Source of the DNA: Rhabdornis inornatus
Lineage: Eukaryota > Chordata > Aves > Passeriformes > Rhabdornithidae
DNA length: 64,000 nucleotides
Reading direction: 5' to 3'
NCBI GenBank assembly: GCA_013397075.1
Contig: VWZS01000327.1
Location: 202,451-266,450, forward strand
The notes under the pieces are model-generated. The model did not search any database. It had not been told where the DNA came from and saw only the letters and a program-made list of their open reading frames with translations. Below, one piece after another: positions 13,084 through 27,100 of this stretch (position 1 is the first letter of the stretch; each line of letters opens with the position of its first letter). A program made the position numbers and the translations under genes.

Positions 13084-14262
13084 CTGCTACATCTGCAGAT
13101 AAACACAGAAAGAAGGGGGGGGGATCCTCCCCTTCCTAATTTTTTACATGACAGAAGAATTGGTGTAGTCAGCAGAATTGTAATGGATAAACAGTTACAG
13201 AAGTTTGAATGTGCTCCTTCCCAGGCAGGCAAGGAATGGGCCCAAAAATTCTGGAAAGAAGAAGCAATTATTTGTGCAGTATTGGAGGCTCGCTATTCTT
13301 ACATGCAAAAGGGAATCAAAGAGTCCTTCTTCCCTAAATATATCATATATAGAACATGCTGCTTTGAAATCAGAAAATAGAGTATTAAAGTCATCACTGG
13401 CTTTTGAGAGGGAAATAAAAGAAAGATTGGAAACCCAAAAACAAGCATATAACTTAGAAAGATAATTTTAAGATTCTACTCGCTTCAGCAGAGCATAGAG
13501 AAAGACAATTGCTGGAGAAATTAGGTAGGAAAAAAACATAGAAGAGTGAAAAAAAATCTGAGAGAGGAAATAGAGAGCAGGAAAACAACTGAATTGTTAC
13601 TATCTTTGGAAACTGAGCAGCTGCACAAACAGTTACAGAATGAAAAGAAGATAAAGCAAAAAATGGAAGAAAAGGTAAAAATTATGCATAAGAAGTCTGC
13701 CAATCTAGCCAGCATTGTACAGATAAGAAAAACAATTGTATCCCTTGGAGAATGGTGAAAAAGCCAAGGGGACTGGCCACTCACTGTTGTCTGCAGGAGA
13801 CCAAATGCCAATATTACACCTTTAACTACTGCTGTGCCAAATTTTGTGGAACTGGTAATGCAAATTCGGGGAGCATCCTATTCATGGAGGGCAGATGTAA
13901 AAGATGCTGTGTATGATTCCACTCTGGGAACACCTCAAGGCTCAATTCATGCTCACCTGGGAGTGCAATGTACCTTTGACAGATTCCCACAGGGATATAA
14001 ACATTCAGCCATGACTACACATTCTGTGATTGCAAAACTTTTACAGTCCCACTCTATCCAGATGTGGAATTAAATGATATTGTAGTAAGAGGAGGCTCCC
14101 CTGAAAGAGTAGGGGAAACAGCAACAAGAGCATGGCAAGCACTTCTCAAAGTAGAAATTGAGATTCCTGAAGAAATGCCAAGGACCATGTAAAGGGCTTT
14201 ATCTGCTACATCTGCAGATAACCCAGAAAACAAGGAGGTCTCCCTTCCCCAAATTTTTACCT
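13084..14262. repeat. Pair of short direct repeats bracketing the ERV relic
   Basis: Nineteen bases, CTGCTACATCTGCAGATAA, are identical at 13,084-13,102 and 14,203-14,221. Similarity continues for about 45 more bases (AAGG/AGG runs, CCTTCC, AATTTTTTAC), to about 13,148 and 14,262. They sit just outside the coiled-coil start and the RT end. They are either an internal repeat of the element or an insertion or recombination footprint. Confidence 0.7.
13160..14200 (+). mobile_element. Decayed ERVL-like provirus relic: gag-like coiled coil and pol reverse-transcriptase piece
   Basis: Plus strand, antisense to BAALC, inside intron 2. About 13,180-13,760 encodes Lys/Glu-rich heptad coiled-coil peptides in several frames, broken by stops near 13,380, 13,465 and 13,757. 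About 13,834-14,192 encodes a reverse-transcriptase palm fragment with a visible FPQG motif and a degenerate catalytic box (N-D-I-V where family members have Y-x-D-D). A frame change near 14,060 and a stop before 14,195 break it. Most of pol and both LTRs are absent. It cannot produce a functional enzyme. Confidence 0.72.
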
Positions 14263-14957
14263 AACACCTTCTCGTATGAGAAACAGAGGAAGCAGTAAAC
14301 CAGCCATAAATTTTGGCTTTCTTTCATCTGCAGCAGCTCAGCAACTTCTATGCAAACAGGACAGCAAGTGGAGACCTGTAGGAGGCAGGTAGGTGAGTAG
14401 GAGCTGTGACAGGAGAAGGTATAGCCCCAAAGCCTTGTTCTTAAAATGTATACGATGTACACAACATATAAGTGAGGGGGAAAAGGGAGGAGGATCTGAT
14501 CCAAAGCCTACTGAAGTTATTCAAAAGACACCCATTGACTTTCTCAAGCTTTGTGCCCAGCTTTGAATGAACCAGGGTTCATGCAGTGCACATATTTTAA
14601 GCAGAACAGCAATTAAGAGAAAACAAGTTCCTTTTCAGATAATTAACCTGAACAGTTTGCACCATACATGCCACAGCTGGACTGAGTTGGAAAGAAAAGA
14701 GCGTGGGGCTTTTTTTACTGTAGCAAGTGTGTGTGTTACTCTGACTGGCAAATGAAACATCGATTCTGTGGCTGTTCAGGCATGAAACATTGCCAGAGGT
14801 GCTCAGCTCAGACTCACCATGGCTGTAGTGCAGCTTGGCACCGTTTTCTCATATCTCAAGACATTACATACAGTTTCACTGCAAAGAGAAAGGCTGTCAC
14901 AAAAGTAACTTAGTTGAAGCTAGTGCTGGGCATTAGGAAACATAATTGCACTCATAC
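14263..14957. other. BAALC intron 2, proximal end
   Basis: Runs from the ERV relic's right-hand repeat to the exon 2 donor. No recognisable element. Confidence 0.6.
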
Positions 14958-15127
14958 CTCTGTGGTCCTGAAGCCATTCTGTCTCTGCGTTGCAGTTCCC
15001 ACGCCGTGGACTGTGGGGTTTGCACACTGAGAGCCACAGTTGTTCCTCTTCTCAGCGTTCAGCATTCCAGCAGCGGCTGATGCTGTAGATACACCTGTGT
15101 GAGCCAATTTCCCATCCTCCAGAAGAC
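14958..15127 (-). CDS. BAALC: BAALC exon 2
   Basis: The acceptor CTACTAG precedes 15127 and the donor GTATGAG follows 14958. The first two bases complete a Gly codon, then LLEDGKLAHTGVSTASAAAG, MLNAEKRNNCGSQCANPTVH and GVGTATQRQNGFRTTE. The Cys pair and the QxQNGxxTTE end match the mammalian protein. It ends in phase 0, as expected before the Ala-Lys-Arg start of the last exon. Confidence 0.95.
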
Positions 15128-18100
15128 CTAGTAGGGACACATGGAATTGAGCAATTAATACTGAGGAGCAATTTGCAGCTGGCTCTGGCATCCCCCTATT
15201 TTGCCACATTTTGTGATCGTGTCAGTGATGCTACGTGTGGTACAGTACCACAGTGAGAGCAGTCCACCTCTTCATCCTCACATTTGACATCATTTGGCCT
15301 TTTTCGTGTGGTCCACTGCTCTGTGAAACATTGGCTCAGAAAATTTGGAAAAACAGACAATGACTGCAGCATATCAGTATATTTTTGTCACCTGCAAGTC
15401 TCCAGTGACTTCTCTACGCACACACACTCCTCTTTGCATGACTGAGAGTTGAACTTAAGACCCAGAGAAGGTCCCCTTAAATCTGTTCCAGTTCCGGGAA
15501 ATGAAGGGGTTGTGAACATGACAGATGAGACAAATATGGATGGAAAGGTTCCTCTATGCATGGCCTTGCCTTGAATATTTTTTTCATTTGAAGTTGAGAA
15601 ATTTATTTCGTGTTGTTTTGTCTGTCAGCAATCAAATAAATGAGTAATTTGCTTTCTGCTCTAGCTATGTGGATGCATATGCATCGTACAATATGCTATC
15701 AGACAGCATAAATGAATTTTCCTATCTTACTGCATTAACAAAAATCAGTTGTCATTTATGGTGAGTGCAGAGCACTCAACATCTGGTTGCAACACTGGGT
15801 CTGAAATCCAAATACAAGGAGTAACTGAGATGCATGACTGTTTCTTTCAATTTAGTTTTTGTCAAAGCTTATTTATGAAGAGACTTATGTTAAAAGAGGA
15901 ACAAAGAAGGCAAATCTACTAACTGGTAATGCAGGTATCAAACCTAGAAAAATTGAGGAGTCACACTTAGTGAGGAAAAAGTATGTGGAAAACCAATGAC
16001 AAACCAATGCTATATGAAGTGACATTGTGTCATCAAAATCTTCTGCATTAATTAGGTAGGAATTCAAGTGCTGTGTTAAAGATATAAAAAAGGAAGCAAA
16101 GTCCTGATTTTTTTTTTTCAGAAATTTGTAAGAAAAGCTGATTTGTCAGTAGAAAGCAACATTTATCAGTATTAGCTAGCAAAAGCAATGCCTGAATTCA
16201 ATAAAGTTTCTCCCAAATATTCAAAGCCTTGGTCTTGAAAATATAAAAAATTTTGTGAGATTAAAAGGTCTTTAGGATCTGTTCTGACTCAAGCCATTCT
16301 ATGATTCTGTGAGTTAAGAAGGCTGAATACAAACTAGGCACTGCATTTCCCTGAGCAGTCAGGAGATGGAGGCAGAGTATTCCAAAGACACTAACTTGTA
16401 GGGGTGGTAACTAATAATGCTGTCATCTAGTTTTTGCTAGAAAAAAAATGAGCTGAAACTCAAAAATATTATATTATAATTTATTTTTTAAAAAAATACT
16501 TCTGTCTTTGGAAAATGCTTTTTCTGCTAGATACAAAAACTGATGTGGTTCTCGTGTCTAAATTTAGGTGCAACTTCAGTAAGGCAACAGTAAACCTCAC
16601 CTGTCCTGCATCTCCCAAAATTCCCCATGTACTTATGCTTTAGGTCTTACCTCTTCCTATCGCTCCACAGGGCCAGAGGAGAGGCAAAAAATTACTTGGT
16701 GCAGAGCAGTAAAAGGCACAGACTGATATTGCAGACAAAACCAGTGTCAGGAAGGGAGACAGAGAGGCAATGAGCCACGAGTCAGAGCTCAGCCAGGAAT
16801 CCACTGCTTCACCTTGCAGTGGAGCTCTGACAACAAGCTTGAGCACAGCTTCCAACAGGCAAACTGCACTAGGAATTACATACTAATTCCATTAATTGAG
16901 TCTTTGACATTTCAAACATCCAAATTATGAGTTTTTCCTTCTGTGGAGTCATCCTATGAAATTGCTTTCCGCCGTGTGTCTCTTTGGCCATCTGGCCTCT
17001 GACTAAATTGTCTGGTGAAACAGCTGCCTGCTAAAAAGCCATTTTGTTATTAAGTACAATTGTTCATTTATCAGATTATGTTGCATCTTTCAGTCTTGCA
17101 TAGAAAAAATATTTTTACATTACTCCATTTCCAGAGGCTAATGGAAAATCTCAATCCTGAAAATGGTAATCTGTTTCATTTTTTGTCTCTTAGTTTGCAG
17201 CTTGAGCATACTTGCTGCATCCTGCATTGCAGGGGTGTGACTTTTTTTTGCAATACTTGTCAAATATAAACCAGGCATCAATACTTGAACCTTCCACTAT
17301 CACTACTATATTCTCAGATGGGTGACCTTGCGGTCACCTATACTAGGCAAAAAGATTTTTTATTTTATCCTGTAATATGTTTGCAATTCTGAAGTTCAGA
17401 AGCTATTTTAGAATTCGTTTTCATAAGCAAACAGATGATTTAGACAGTGGACAACAGTTTAATAGCTTCAGTGACTTGCTCTTTATGTATGAACACCAAG
17501 AAGAAATTACAGTGAGAATACATAAGCAGTGGTATTAAGAGCACCAGATCTGTTGGCAATCCATAAATCAACACTTATTTTATATACTAGATACATAACA
17601 CAAAATGATGATTACAAAACAGAGGTGATGTTAAAAAAGGATTAGGAACACATGTTTGCTTTTAAAATAGCAAATATTTTTGCATTGCTATTTAGGATTT
17701 GCCACAGTACACAAAAGTGAGGAGTTAAGTCTCTTGTGTACTATCTGGAATTTACAAGCCAGCAGGGTGGCAATACAAAGGGTCTTGTCTCGGTGTGGTT
17801 TAAAACAAGCAAACTGTTGAGATATTTATGCCATTCTCACAGCAGGGGTTTGGTAAGTAATCTCCTTGGTCTTTCATGGTAGAGCTTCAGTTTACATCAG
17901 TGTTGTTAAATCACTGTAGACATTTAAATGAATGGGTTCAGTAATTTTGTTTTCATTCTCATCTTCTCTTTCATGGCACCCCTGCCAGAAGTCTGTGGGC
18001 CTCTTTAGGCCAGGGGGAACAGCAGATCTCATCTCAATGCTCTGTCAAATACACATATTTCACTTGCAAATGAACTGGCAAGGCTACAGTATTCTCAAGG

Positions 18101-21100
18101 CTCCGTTCCCAAAACCTGGGTTTCTGGGTGATTATTAAATGCCCATCAATGTGATGGTGAACCTTCCCTCAGGAATGGCAGCTTGGGGTTTGGTGGAATG
18201 GATGACAAGTGGCAGGTATTTCACTGCATGTAATCAGGTTTATTTGTGAGGAACACACACGAGTTCTCTCCCAGTGGCCACAGGGAGAATCCCCCTGCAG
18301 CAGCCCCATTGCTCACAAATCCAAGTCTACCTTTCCAGCACAAAGCGTGTCTAAAAGAACTTGTCCTCCCATGGCAATGCTTACCAACACCTTCCTCTTT
18401 GCTTGCTGGGCTGCACAGGCACACTAAGTCTTGCCTTTTTTACCAAGCCAACAGAAATCCTTTAGGCTGGAGTTTGACAAATGTTTTTTTCAGCAGCATC
18501 AGGGGAAAAAAGGGTTATTTTTTAATTAATCCTACACTTTATTCTTCCCCCGATGACGCAAGCAGTGAGACTGGCACAACTTGGGAGGTAGCACAGCAAT
18601 CAGAACAAGCAGCTGAAAGCAGCTTAGGTTGGTGTGCTCTCCAATAAAACAAAACAAAACAAACACAATAATTACTAAATTCTGAACGAGCTTTCATAAA
18701 TTGTCAGACAGCATCATCCCAGTTCTGTAGTTTAGGAGATAGATATTTAAAATTGCAGTCTGAAAAATTGCTCATAGTCTTGCAAGTGAATGTCCATTCA
18801 AAATGCTTAAATCCTGTCACTCTAAACCTCCCCCCACACACATTTACATGGGGAGGCAGCTGTCTAGAAAAGCTTTGAAAAGAATAATTTTAGTAAATAG
18901 CATGTTTATCATAGAGAAGTCAGTGAAAATGTAAAATATAGAATGAAAATTTAAGACAAGAGACCCGTATTTCTTTTTTTCTGTTTTCTTTTTTTATAAT
19001 GGCAACACTAATTATAACAAAACCGAGGACAAACATTGCATACATGTTGCTCTAGTTCTTCATACAGCCTGGTTACACCTATGAATTCAAATTATTCTTA
19101 ATGACAGTATCTCATAAAGAGGAGAGGAAATTTTTACTCTTAACTCTTTCTAACGAGATTTTTGTATGAAGATATTTGTATCACCTTTGTATAAAGATGA
19201 TGTGAAAAGGGGGGAAATCACATAATTAATTCAGTCTGTGAGAGTGAAACTGGTCTAGAAAGCAAAGTAGTGTCATGGATTGACATCTGGCACAGAGAGA
19301 CAGAAAAGTGATCTAGGGGGGACAATTTTGTAGTCCTTAAATATCAGGACCACAGGAAAGTTCTCAAACCACAAGTAACACATAGGTAGGTCTGCCTGGA
19401 TCTCCTGCACAAACTTCATCAAAAGAGTAAATCTTAGTAAGGTTCAAGATGACCTGAAAATGTCTGTGACTGAGAAAATCAGCAATACTGCAGTAGCTAA
19501 TGCTGTCAAGAAGTTTGGGCAGGGTATGAAGCCTTGTAGTAAGGAGACAAAGTTAATCTTAGCCAAAATTATCTACTATTTGTGGAGAAAATTGTTCTAT
19601 GTGTGTTTGCCACAGTTTTCTCTCACTTTATTTTAAAGCAACAGGTAGTGACCAACACAGGACATGAATTCTGACCCAAATACACTCTAGATCTGACCCA
19701 GTGCCCACGAGACCCTGTGCTGTCACATGTTCTGTCATGGAATAATAAGCATGCATTTGTTTAAAGCAGGTAGCTGTTGATTAGCTAGATTTATACCTTT
19801 GAAACTGACTACGAGCAAACCAGTAGGGTTCAATTTTCTAGTTCAGTAACATCCTTTTTTATTTATCAGGGCTGTTATCTCATGTATAATGCATAAGATG
19901 CTGGTTTATAAAATGCCTGCCTAAAAAGATGCTGCACTGTTAAGATAGACTCTGAGAAAGCTTACAGTGGAGACAAATGAAAAATGTTATCACAACATAC
20001 AGCTGCTTCCAGAGGAAATTTGTGTTTGCAATCATCACCAAGTTTCTTGCATTTAATGCTACCGAGTGATAGTAAGTACAGAAAGCATAGAAACATCTGT
20101 TTTCTCTACCTATTTTCCTGATTTGAAACTATATATTTTTGGGGATGCCACGCATCTGCAGGCCTGAGGGCTGGTGTGTGCTTCTGCTGCAAAAACAAGA
20201 CATAGCAAGGATCCAATTAAAAATGGAGTGGAGGCTCTGACAAAAGTCAGGTTTAAGTCATTTCCTCCAAAGCAGTAGCCTCAGGGATGAGGCCAGATGC
20301 TCAGGAAATATGCAATAGCTCTTTTACCTAACAAGAAACAATTTAGAAACTTTCAGACATAGCAAAGAGTGGGTTTGTGAGCTAGGATGAAGGATCCAGA
20401 TTTACAGAGGGATGACCTGCTGCAGCAGGAAAATATTATCAGAAGCAATGTTTTGTATCAGTAAATACAATAATGCAATAAATTTGTTTCCCAGACATTC
20501 AGAGAATCCAGAATGATTTCTCTGAACTCTAATGTGATATAAATTTTAGACAGTGAAGCAAAATACAGCAAACACATTTGCACTTTCCACACATTTTGGA
20601 GGTCTCTCCAAAGCTGTCTCCAGGCAGGGAGGGCTGAGCCATGCCCAGGCACACTGCTGGTGTGGGGAGGCAACCAGGAGCTCTGTGCCTTCCTCCATAC
20701 TTAGAGGAGGATGCTTATTTGAAGTGAGCTCATCCTAAAGCACAAACTCTCAAGCTGCAAACCTTCATGTAACTTGCATGGCCTAACTTCACAAGTACAT
20801 GCAGATGCTAAATCTTTGCATATTGGTATATTTCAATTTCAAATTGTGATACAGAATCACAGTATAACTATCTTGCAAATAAATTTAACAGTGTTGCAAC
20901 CATATCTGTGAAATAAAGGTGAGTATAAAATTTCTATTTATTCTGAATAGGAAAAGCATGCTGCAACACTCTTTAACGAATGTGTGATCTCTTCAAAACC
21001 CCAGACAAAGGGTTCTGCATGGCAAATAGACACCAGAAGATGAATTAAAGGGAATTGGCCTGATCATGAAGGGAAGATATAAAAGGTAAACTTGAGAAAA

Positions 21101-24100
21101 TTGTAATCATGGTGCTAGGCAAGGACTTAATGCCAGAAAGACAACAGAGTTTAATTCATGAAGGAACATATTTTGGTGACTGGAACAAGATAGAAAAACC
21201 AAAATTTCACTATATTTTGGAATAAGCACCAGCAAAATTTTGGAAGACCTTGACAGCTGAATACATCTTTTGCCTGGGAAAATAATGACACAGAACAGAT
21301 TAAGCAACTAAACATGATGTGCCAGAAACAGATCGCTCCTTCCTCCGAACTGAAAAACTAACACACAAATAGCAAAGTTCTGAAGTGCTTTTCATATTAC
21401 TGGATTTTAGAAGGATAGAAAGTGGGGGTATTTGATTTTCCACATGCAAATATACTGGCTGTGCTTCAGTAAAGCCCATGAAAAATACATGTTAAAAATT
21501 GGACACTCCATGCACAATACCTTATGTCATGGGTCCAAATTATGGCAAATCAGCCTATTTTCCAAAAGTGCTGGCCTTTGGCTCAGTTCCTGTCTAAACT
21601 CATCCTCAAAATGCCAAGGAAGTTGTTCTCCTTACAGGAGGGAACTGTGTGAGATGGGAAACAAGCAGCAGGCTGCTGGCCCTCTCTGTCATCCTTCCCA
21701 CAGCAGCATCCACCCTGCTCTCACCAGTGGATTAGAGGTGTTCACATCTCTTTCCCCCTCCTTTACCTGGGCTTTCATTCCTCTTTGGGATGTGGTAATA
21801 AAACATCTCTCATCATGATCTAGACTAATTTCCAAAATCGACATGGAAAGCATTACTATAATTCATATTACCTACCTAATCACACGTGGAATTTTAAGAT
21901 GAGCAAAATGCATAATTTCAATTAATCACACTGAGGAGAAGCAAAATTATTTAGGCAGACTAAATATAAATCCTCATAAAGGTACATGAAACGTGAGCTG
22001 AAATTACTCTTTGTTTTGCTTACCAGGGTTCAACAGCTCGATTTGAAGTTAAATGTTCCAAGTAGTACACTGCACATGTATTTTAAAAAATAATGATTGG
22101 CTACTGGGATAATTTACAAAGGCTTAGGCAAAATGTCAGCCACTGGAAAGCTGTAAATTCAGTCTCAATATCCCAAAGGTATGCTCCTTGTGGGAATGAA
22201 CTCAGGGAAGTCCAGTGGGCCAGGTGGCATTCCCAGCCTTACAGTCCATGAATATAGAGAAATGGACATGGACTTACAGTCCATGAATATATAGAAAGGT
22301 ACTGCTGACTTAACTGGTTCATGGTGTGACTATGATCATAAAGTGCTTTGGCTTTAAGGTATCTGTATGCATGTGAAAATGTCAACACTCACATTTAGTG
22401 TTCACCCTAAAATGAAAGCAGTAACTACCTTAAAACTTTATGCCATCACCCATGAACCATCTTCTAGATAAATCCATTGCATTTTTTCCATCTTCTCCAC
22501 ATACAGTGTAAACACTCAGAAAGCACTCAGGCATCAGCATTGTGCAAATGTCAGATATTCATGCTTTTAGTACTGAAAGTGCTTGAAACAATTCTGATGG
22601 CCCACTTGTGAAATGCTAGCAGTTTACAAAAATGAAAATTGCAACACGAGGACAATATCCAGACAGAGATACAGAGACAGAGACACAACTATATATACTG
22701 TTAGGAAACTGGTAAAAAAATCTGCAATCAAAATATTTCAGTCACTCAATAAAGAAAGGGCTGGTTATTTTCCTCTTCAGTAGTTAGCATGCATCTGAGC
22801 CTAAATCTCTCATCTCCCAGGAGAAACGAGGCTCAATATTGCTTCATTTTGATCAGCTGCTTAAAATGTTAGGCTCAGTTAAACAAACAGCAATGCAGAG
22901 GAGCTTAGTAAATTTAGGAAAAACTGAAATGCAAAGTCCTGCCTCACAGCCTCCAGTTACCCATGGTAATTGCTAAAACACCACTCCTTCATCTGCCTCT
23001 TTGACTTACTTTTAACCTGTATTTTTCCTAAACAGAACAGAAAAGGCATTGTGACAGTCTAGGAAAGCAGACTGGTATTTTATTTTCTGATGCATTCATC
23101 AGAAGATCAAATTGCCTTATTGCATTATTTCTTTGCACAGAGCAAAGGACCAAGCCACTTGTTTCATGTGAGACAACTGCTGAAAAATGTGCACTCACCA
23201 CACGGCCAGAGAGATCTGGTCCTGTACTCCAGAAAAGTGTAAAAAGTAAAAGTAAAAAGAGAGCTGCTTGGTGCAGATCAAAGAGAAAGCCTTACAGTAA
23301 ACTGCTGGCTTTGATCATTCCATTTCTGAGTCTTACCTATTATAGATTAGATTAAAAATAAAACCCAACTTTCAATCCCAGATTTCTTTTAACTGCAATC
23401 TGTTTTAAACTGCAGGAATATCTGAGGGAAAAAAAAAAAAAGTTGGAACTAGCAATATAATTTCTGTTTCTATGAAGAGATATATTTCTAGAACAGACTA
23501 CAGTTTAAAAAAAGAGATTTCTGTAACTTCAGTGATGAATTACTGCAATATGTGATTAATATTGAAATTTTGGAAATTTTAATCAATGTGCAACAAGGTA
23601 AACTGCATTCTGAACTGTGTTTCCTTTATGCAATACATTGCACCTCTGCTTTGAGATTGGCAGGAATCTTTACTTAAAACTAATTCAATTTTTAACTGTT
23701 TGCGGTGAATTCTACATTCCTAAACTGAAAAATGCAGATTTAGAACTGTCTGGAAGGTGTAAATATGTTGCCAAGGAAAAGAAAAAACAGATTTGAAATG
23801 TCCTGAATCAGGATATAAAGGCTGGGATGAGGGAAAGAGTGCTATTTCCACAAGATTAATTTTGCAGAGCAATTTCCTTCTCAGCATCCTGGAAGCAGGA
23901 TCTGCCATTGACAAAACCACCACTCAGCTTTCCTGCTCAAACTCTTCCAGTCACTCTCCTTCTCTCACCATCCTTCTTTCCCACCACCTGCTGCAGAGAC
24001 AGAATAAAACCTCTTCCTTTAGTTAATGACAGACTTTTGGCTCTCATTAACTAAGAACATTTTTGCCTTTAAAGATTTCAATGCTGCAAAAAAGTTTTTT

Positions 24101-27100
24101 TCCACATGGAAATCATTTGGAAAGATGGTTCCAATTCATCTCTCCTGTAAATCAGCTCTATTGATGCTCAACAGCCTTTCTGCTTTCTGGTACTGTGACA
24201 GCTGGGAAAGCCTTTCATGTAATTCAAGTGCTCCTGTATGTGAAATTCTTAGTAAATTTACTTTATCAGTTGGTAAATTATTATACTGGGGTAAACTGTG
24301 GGTGATCAATCCCAGCAGGTCTGCTTTAGACTATAGGAAGGGTTTATCAAGACTGTTGGCCACTAACTATACGGATACTGATCAAAGCCTGAGAGGTTTT
24401 GTGGAAAGATTATCATGGTTTGGGTTTGCAGTGTTTTGAAAAAATCCCAGAGGCAGACAGTGCAATGAAGAGGCTGCTGGGGAAGGAGGAAGCATCTGGA
24501 GAACGCTGTGCAGCCTCTGCCCTCCCTTCCTGTCACAGGGGTGAGAGATGGCTGCTCCCACCTGAGACACGAGCACCACTCAGGAGGCTTCATGCAGTAT
24601 CTGAATAACCTACTCTCAAACAAGACTGAAGTTTTTCCAGCAATTGACTCTGATACATCTCACAGATAGCAAGCTGAAGGGTCATAATAGAAGAAAATTT
24701 CTCATCTCTCAATTATCTTTGGCACTTTTACTTAAGTTCTGCTTTCTAAGGATGCATCCTTTTTTTATGGCAGTGGATATTAATTAAAAAACAATTCATT
24801 TAAAAATACTTCCAGAGCTGGTGGGGTAGATTGCTTAGCATGATTTGATGGGCCAAATATGTATCAGTGCCATTTTCTAACAGAAATGTGAAATTAAACC
24901 AGTACTGCACTCTCAAATGACAGCAAAGGTGAAAATGTATGGAATAGAAGAATTAACAGCTAGGGTTGGGCTGAAAAATATGGTCATTATGAAAAATTGT
25001 ACTTATCATCTGAGTCTGTTTTTTCCCAAAAATTTCAATGCTCTCTTGTGGTGCAATAAATACTGGTTTAGGCCAATACTGTAATCCTTGATCAGCTTCT
25101 GCGCTGAGCAAACCCCAAGTCCATGATGTACTGGGTTTGCATGGCCTGGTTTTGGTAGCAGGGGGGCCACAGAGGTGGCTTCAGTGAGAAGATACTGGAA
25201 ATTTCCTCCATGTCTGGCAGAGCCAAGCCCTGATGGCTCAGGAGATGGATGTGGCATGGGCCAAGGCTGGGCTAGTTAGAAATGGTGATAACAGATTTAA
25301 GAAGAAAATCCAAAGGTTGTAGCATGGTGGTGATTTTCCTGCCAGAGAAGAGCAGAGTGAGAATATGTGAGAGGAACAACTCATGCAGACCAAGGTCAGT
25401 GGAGGAGGGAAAGGAGCTGCTCCAGGCACCGAAGCTGAGATTCCTCTGCAGACCATGGTGAGGCAGCTCTGCCCCTGCAGCCCATGGAGGTCCAAAGGGA
25501 TGCAAAGATCCACCTGCAACAGTGGGGGAGACGCACGCTGGAGCTGTGGATGCCTGGAGGAGGCAGTCACCCTGTGCAAGGCCCATGGAGAGAGGGGTCC
25601 TGCTCCCAGGCTGGAGCAGCCTGTCCTTGGAGGACTGCACCCCGTGGAAGTGACCCACAGTGCAGCAGTTTTGGGAGGACTGTTGCCCATGGGATGGACT
25701 CATGCTGCAGCAGTTCACAGAGAGCTGTTTCTCGTGAGATGGACTCAGACTGGAGAAGTTCATGGAGAGCTGTCTCCTGTTGGAGGGACCCCATGGTGCA
25801 GCAGGGGAAGAATTCCTCTCCCTGAGCAGCAGGAGAAGCCTCAGGTGATGAACTGATCATAACTCCTATTCCCTGCTTCCTGGAGCTACTGGGGAAGGAG
25901 GTAGAGCTGGGAAGAAGGGAGGGGTGGGGAGAAGGTATTTTTAAGGGCTTATTTTACTTTCTCATTATCCTGCTCTGGTTTTTTAAGTGTAGTAAATTCT
26001 CTTCATATCGCTAAGTTGAGCCTGTTCTGCCAGTGACAGTATTTAATGAATGATCTCTCTCCGAGTCCTTATCTCAACCCATGAATCCTTCATTAAATTT
26101 TCTCTCCTCTGTCCAGCTGTAGAGGGGAGTGAGTGAATGCTTTGGTGGGTGCCTGGCATCTGGCCCAGGCCAACCCACAACAACATGTTGAGTTGGAAAT
26201 GGCAAAGGTACTGCTCTCATGTATTCTCACTCCTGTCTCCAGCTGCTCTTCTGCAGGTCTTGCCCCCATGCTTCTTAAATATGTTATCCCAAAGGTGCCA
26301 CCACTACTGCCTTGGCCAGTGCTGGGTCCATCTTGGAACTGCCTGGTTCCAAGGGAAGTGGGGAAATCTTCTAGCAGCTTCTCACAAAAACCAACCCTGT
26401 ACCCTGCTCCCACTACAAAGCATTGCCACACAAACACAATACATTATTATACCCAAGGTCTGGGCTAAGATGGAAAGGGAATTGCTGCAATATGTCTACA
26501 GTCCAGGAAGAGCTGCATTTATTCACTTTTACTGTAATTCTGAGCTGTAATAAGGCTATCTCTTGGAAATATCACATCAGAATGACTGTTACAGCTGTTT
26601 ATTAAACACACCAGATTTTGAAACAACCCATTAATAAAAGAATATACGGGCATAAGGGCACAAAGAGATCCTGGTAATGCACTGATCCCTCTTTACCTCT
26701 TTACCTAAAACAGATGGTTTATTAAACGTTTTTCTGCAGTCCAATCCACAAAAAACACTCTGCTGCACCGGGCTCTTAATTTACAACCTGATGCTTGCTT
26801 ATTTATTTCCATTAAGCTCTGAACTTCGCGTACACCTGGAGAGGGAGGGAGCGGATGACGGCAGCGCGGTCCGAGCCAGCACCAGTCCCTGTTGTCACGG
26901 CAACTGATGCTCGCACATCCCGGCCCCGGCTGCGGCTGCTCGCGGTGCACTGCCGCAAACCACACAAAACTGACCGTCCAAAACTTCTCTGTGAAAGGTT
27001 GCCTCTGAAACGCCGCATTCTGAGTCCTGAGAGTGACCAAAGCCTACCTGCACACCGTGACCTTGGTCCATAGAATGTCCCGGAGTTTCATGAACTCCGA

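Larger units (their letters stand above)
15128..25126. other. BAALC: BAALC intron 1, distal part
   Basis: About 10 kb of AT-rich intron. Only the CR1 scrap at 16,258 and the duplication at 22,238 were recognised. No conserved exon-like frame with splice sites was found. A possible minus-strand CR1 tail scrap near 20,850 (ACAGAATCACAGTATAAC) is too short to call. Confidence 0.6.

Noticed and set aside
18246..18647. 133-codon plus-strand frame in BAALC intron 1
   Set aside because: Low-information composition with competing frames on both strands; no known domain.
24026..24439. 137-codon plus-strand frame in BAALC intron 1
   Set aside because: No family resemblance, biased to Ser/Leu/Phe as in random AT-rich sequence.
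25238..25860. Several 97-163 codon frames on both strands
   Set aside because: They lie wholly inside the ERVL LTR and reflect its GC-rich repetitive body, not a gene.
26093..26550. Overlapping frames of 111-137 codons around 26,137-26,550
   Set aside because: They fall across the LTR end and the inverted LTR fragment and have no independent coding evidence.
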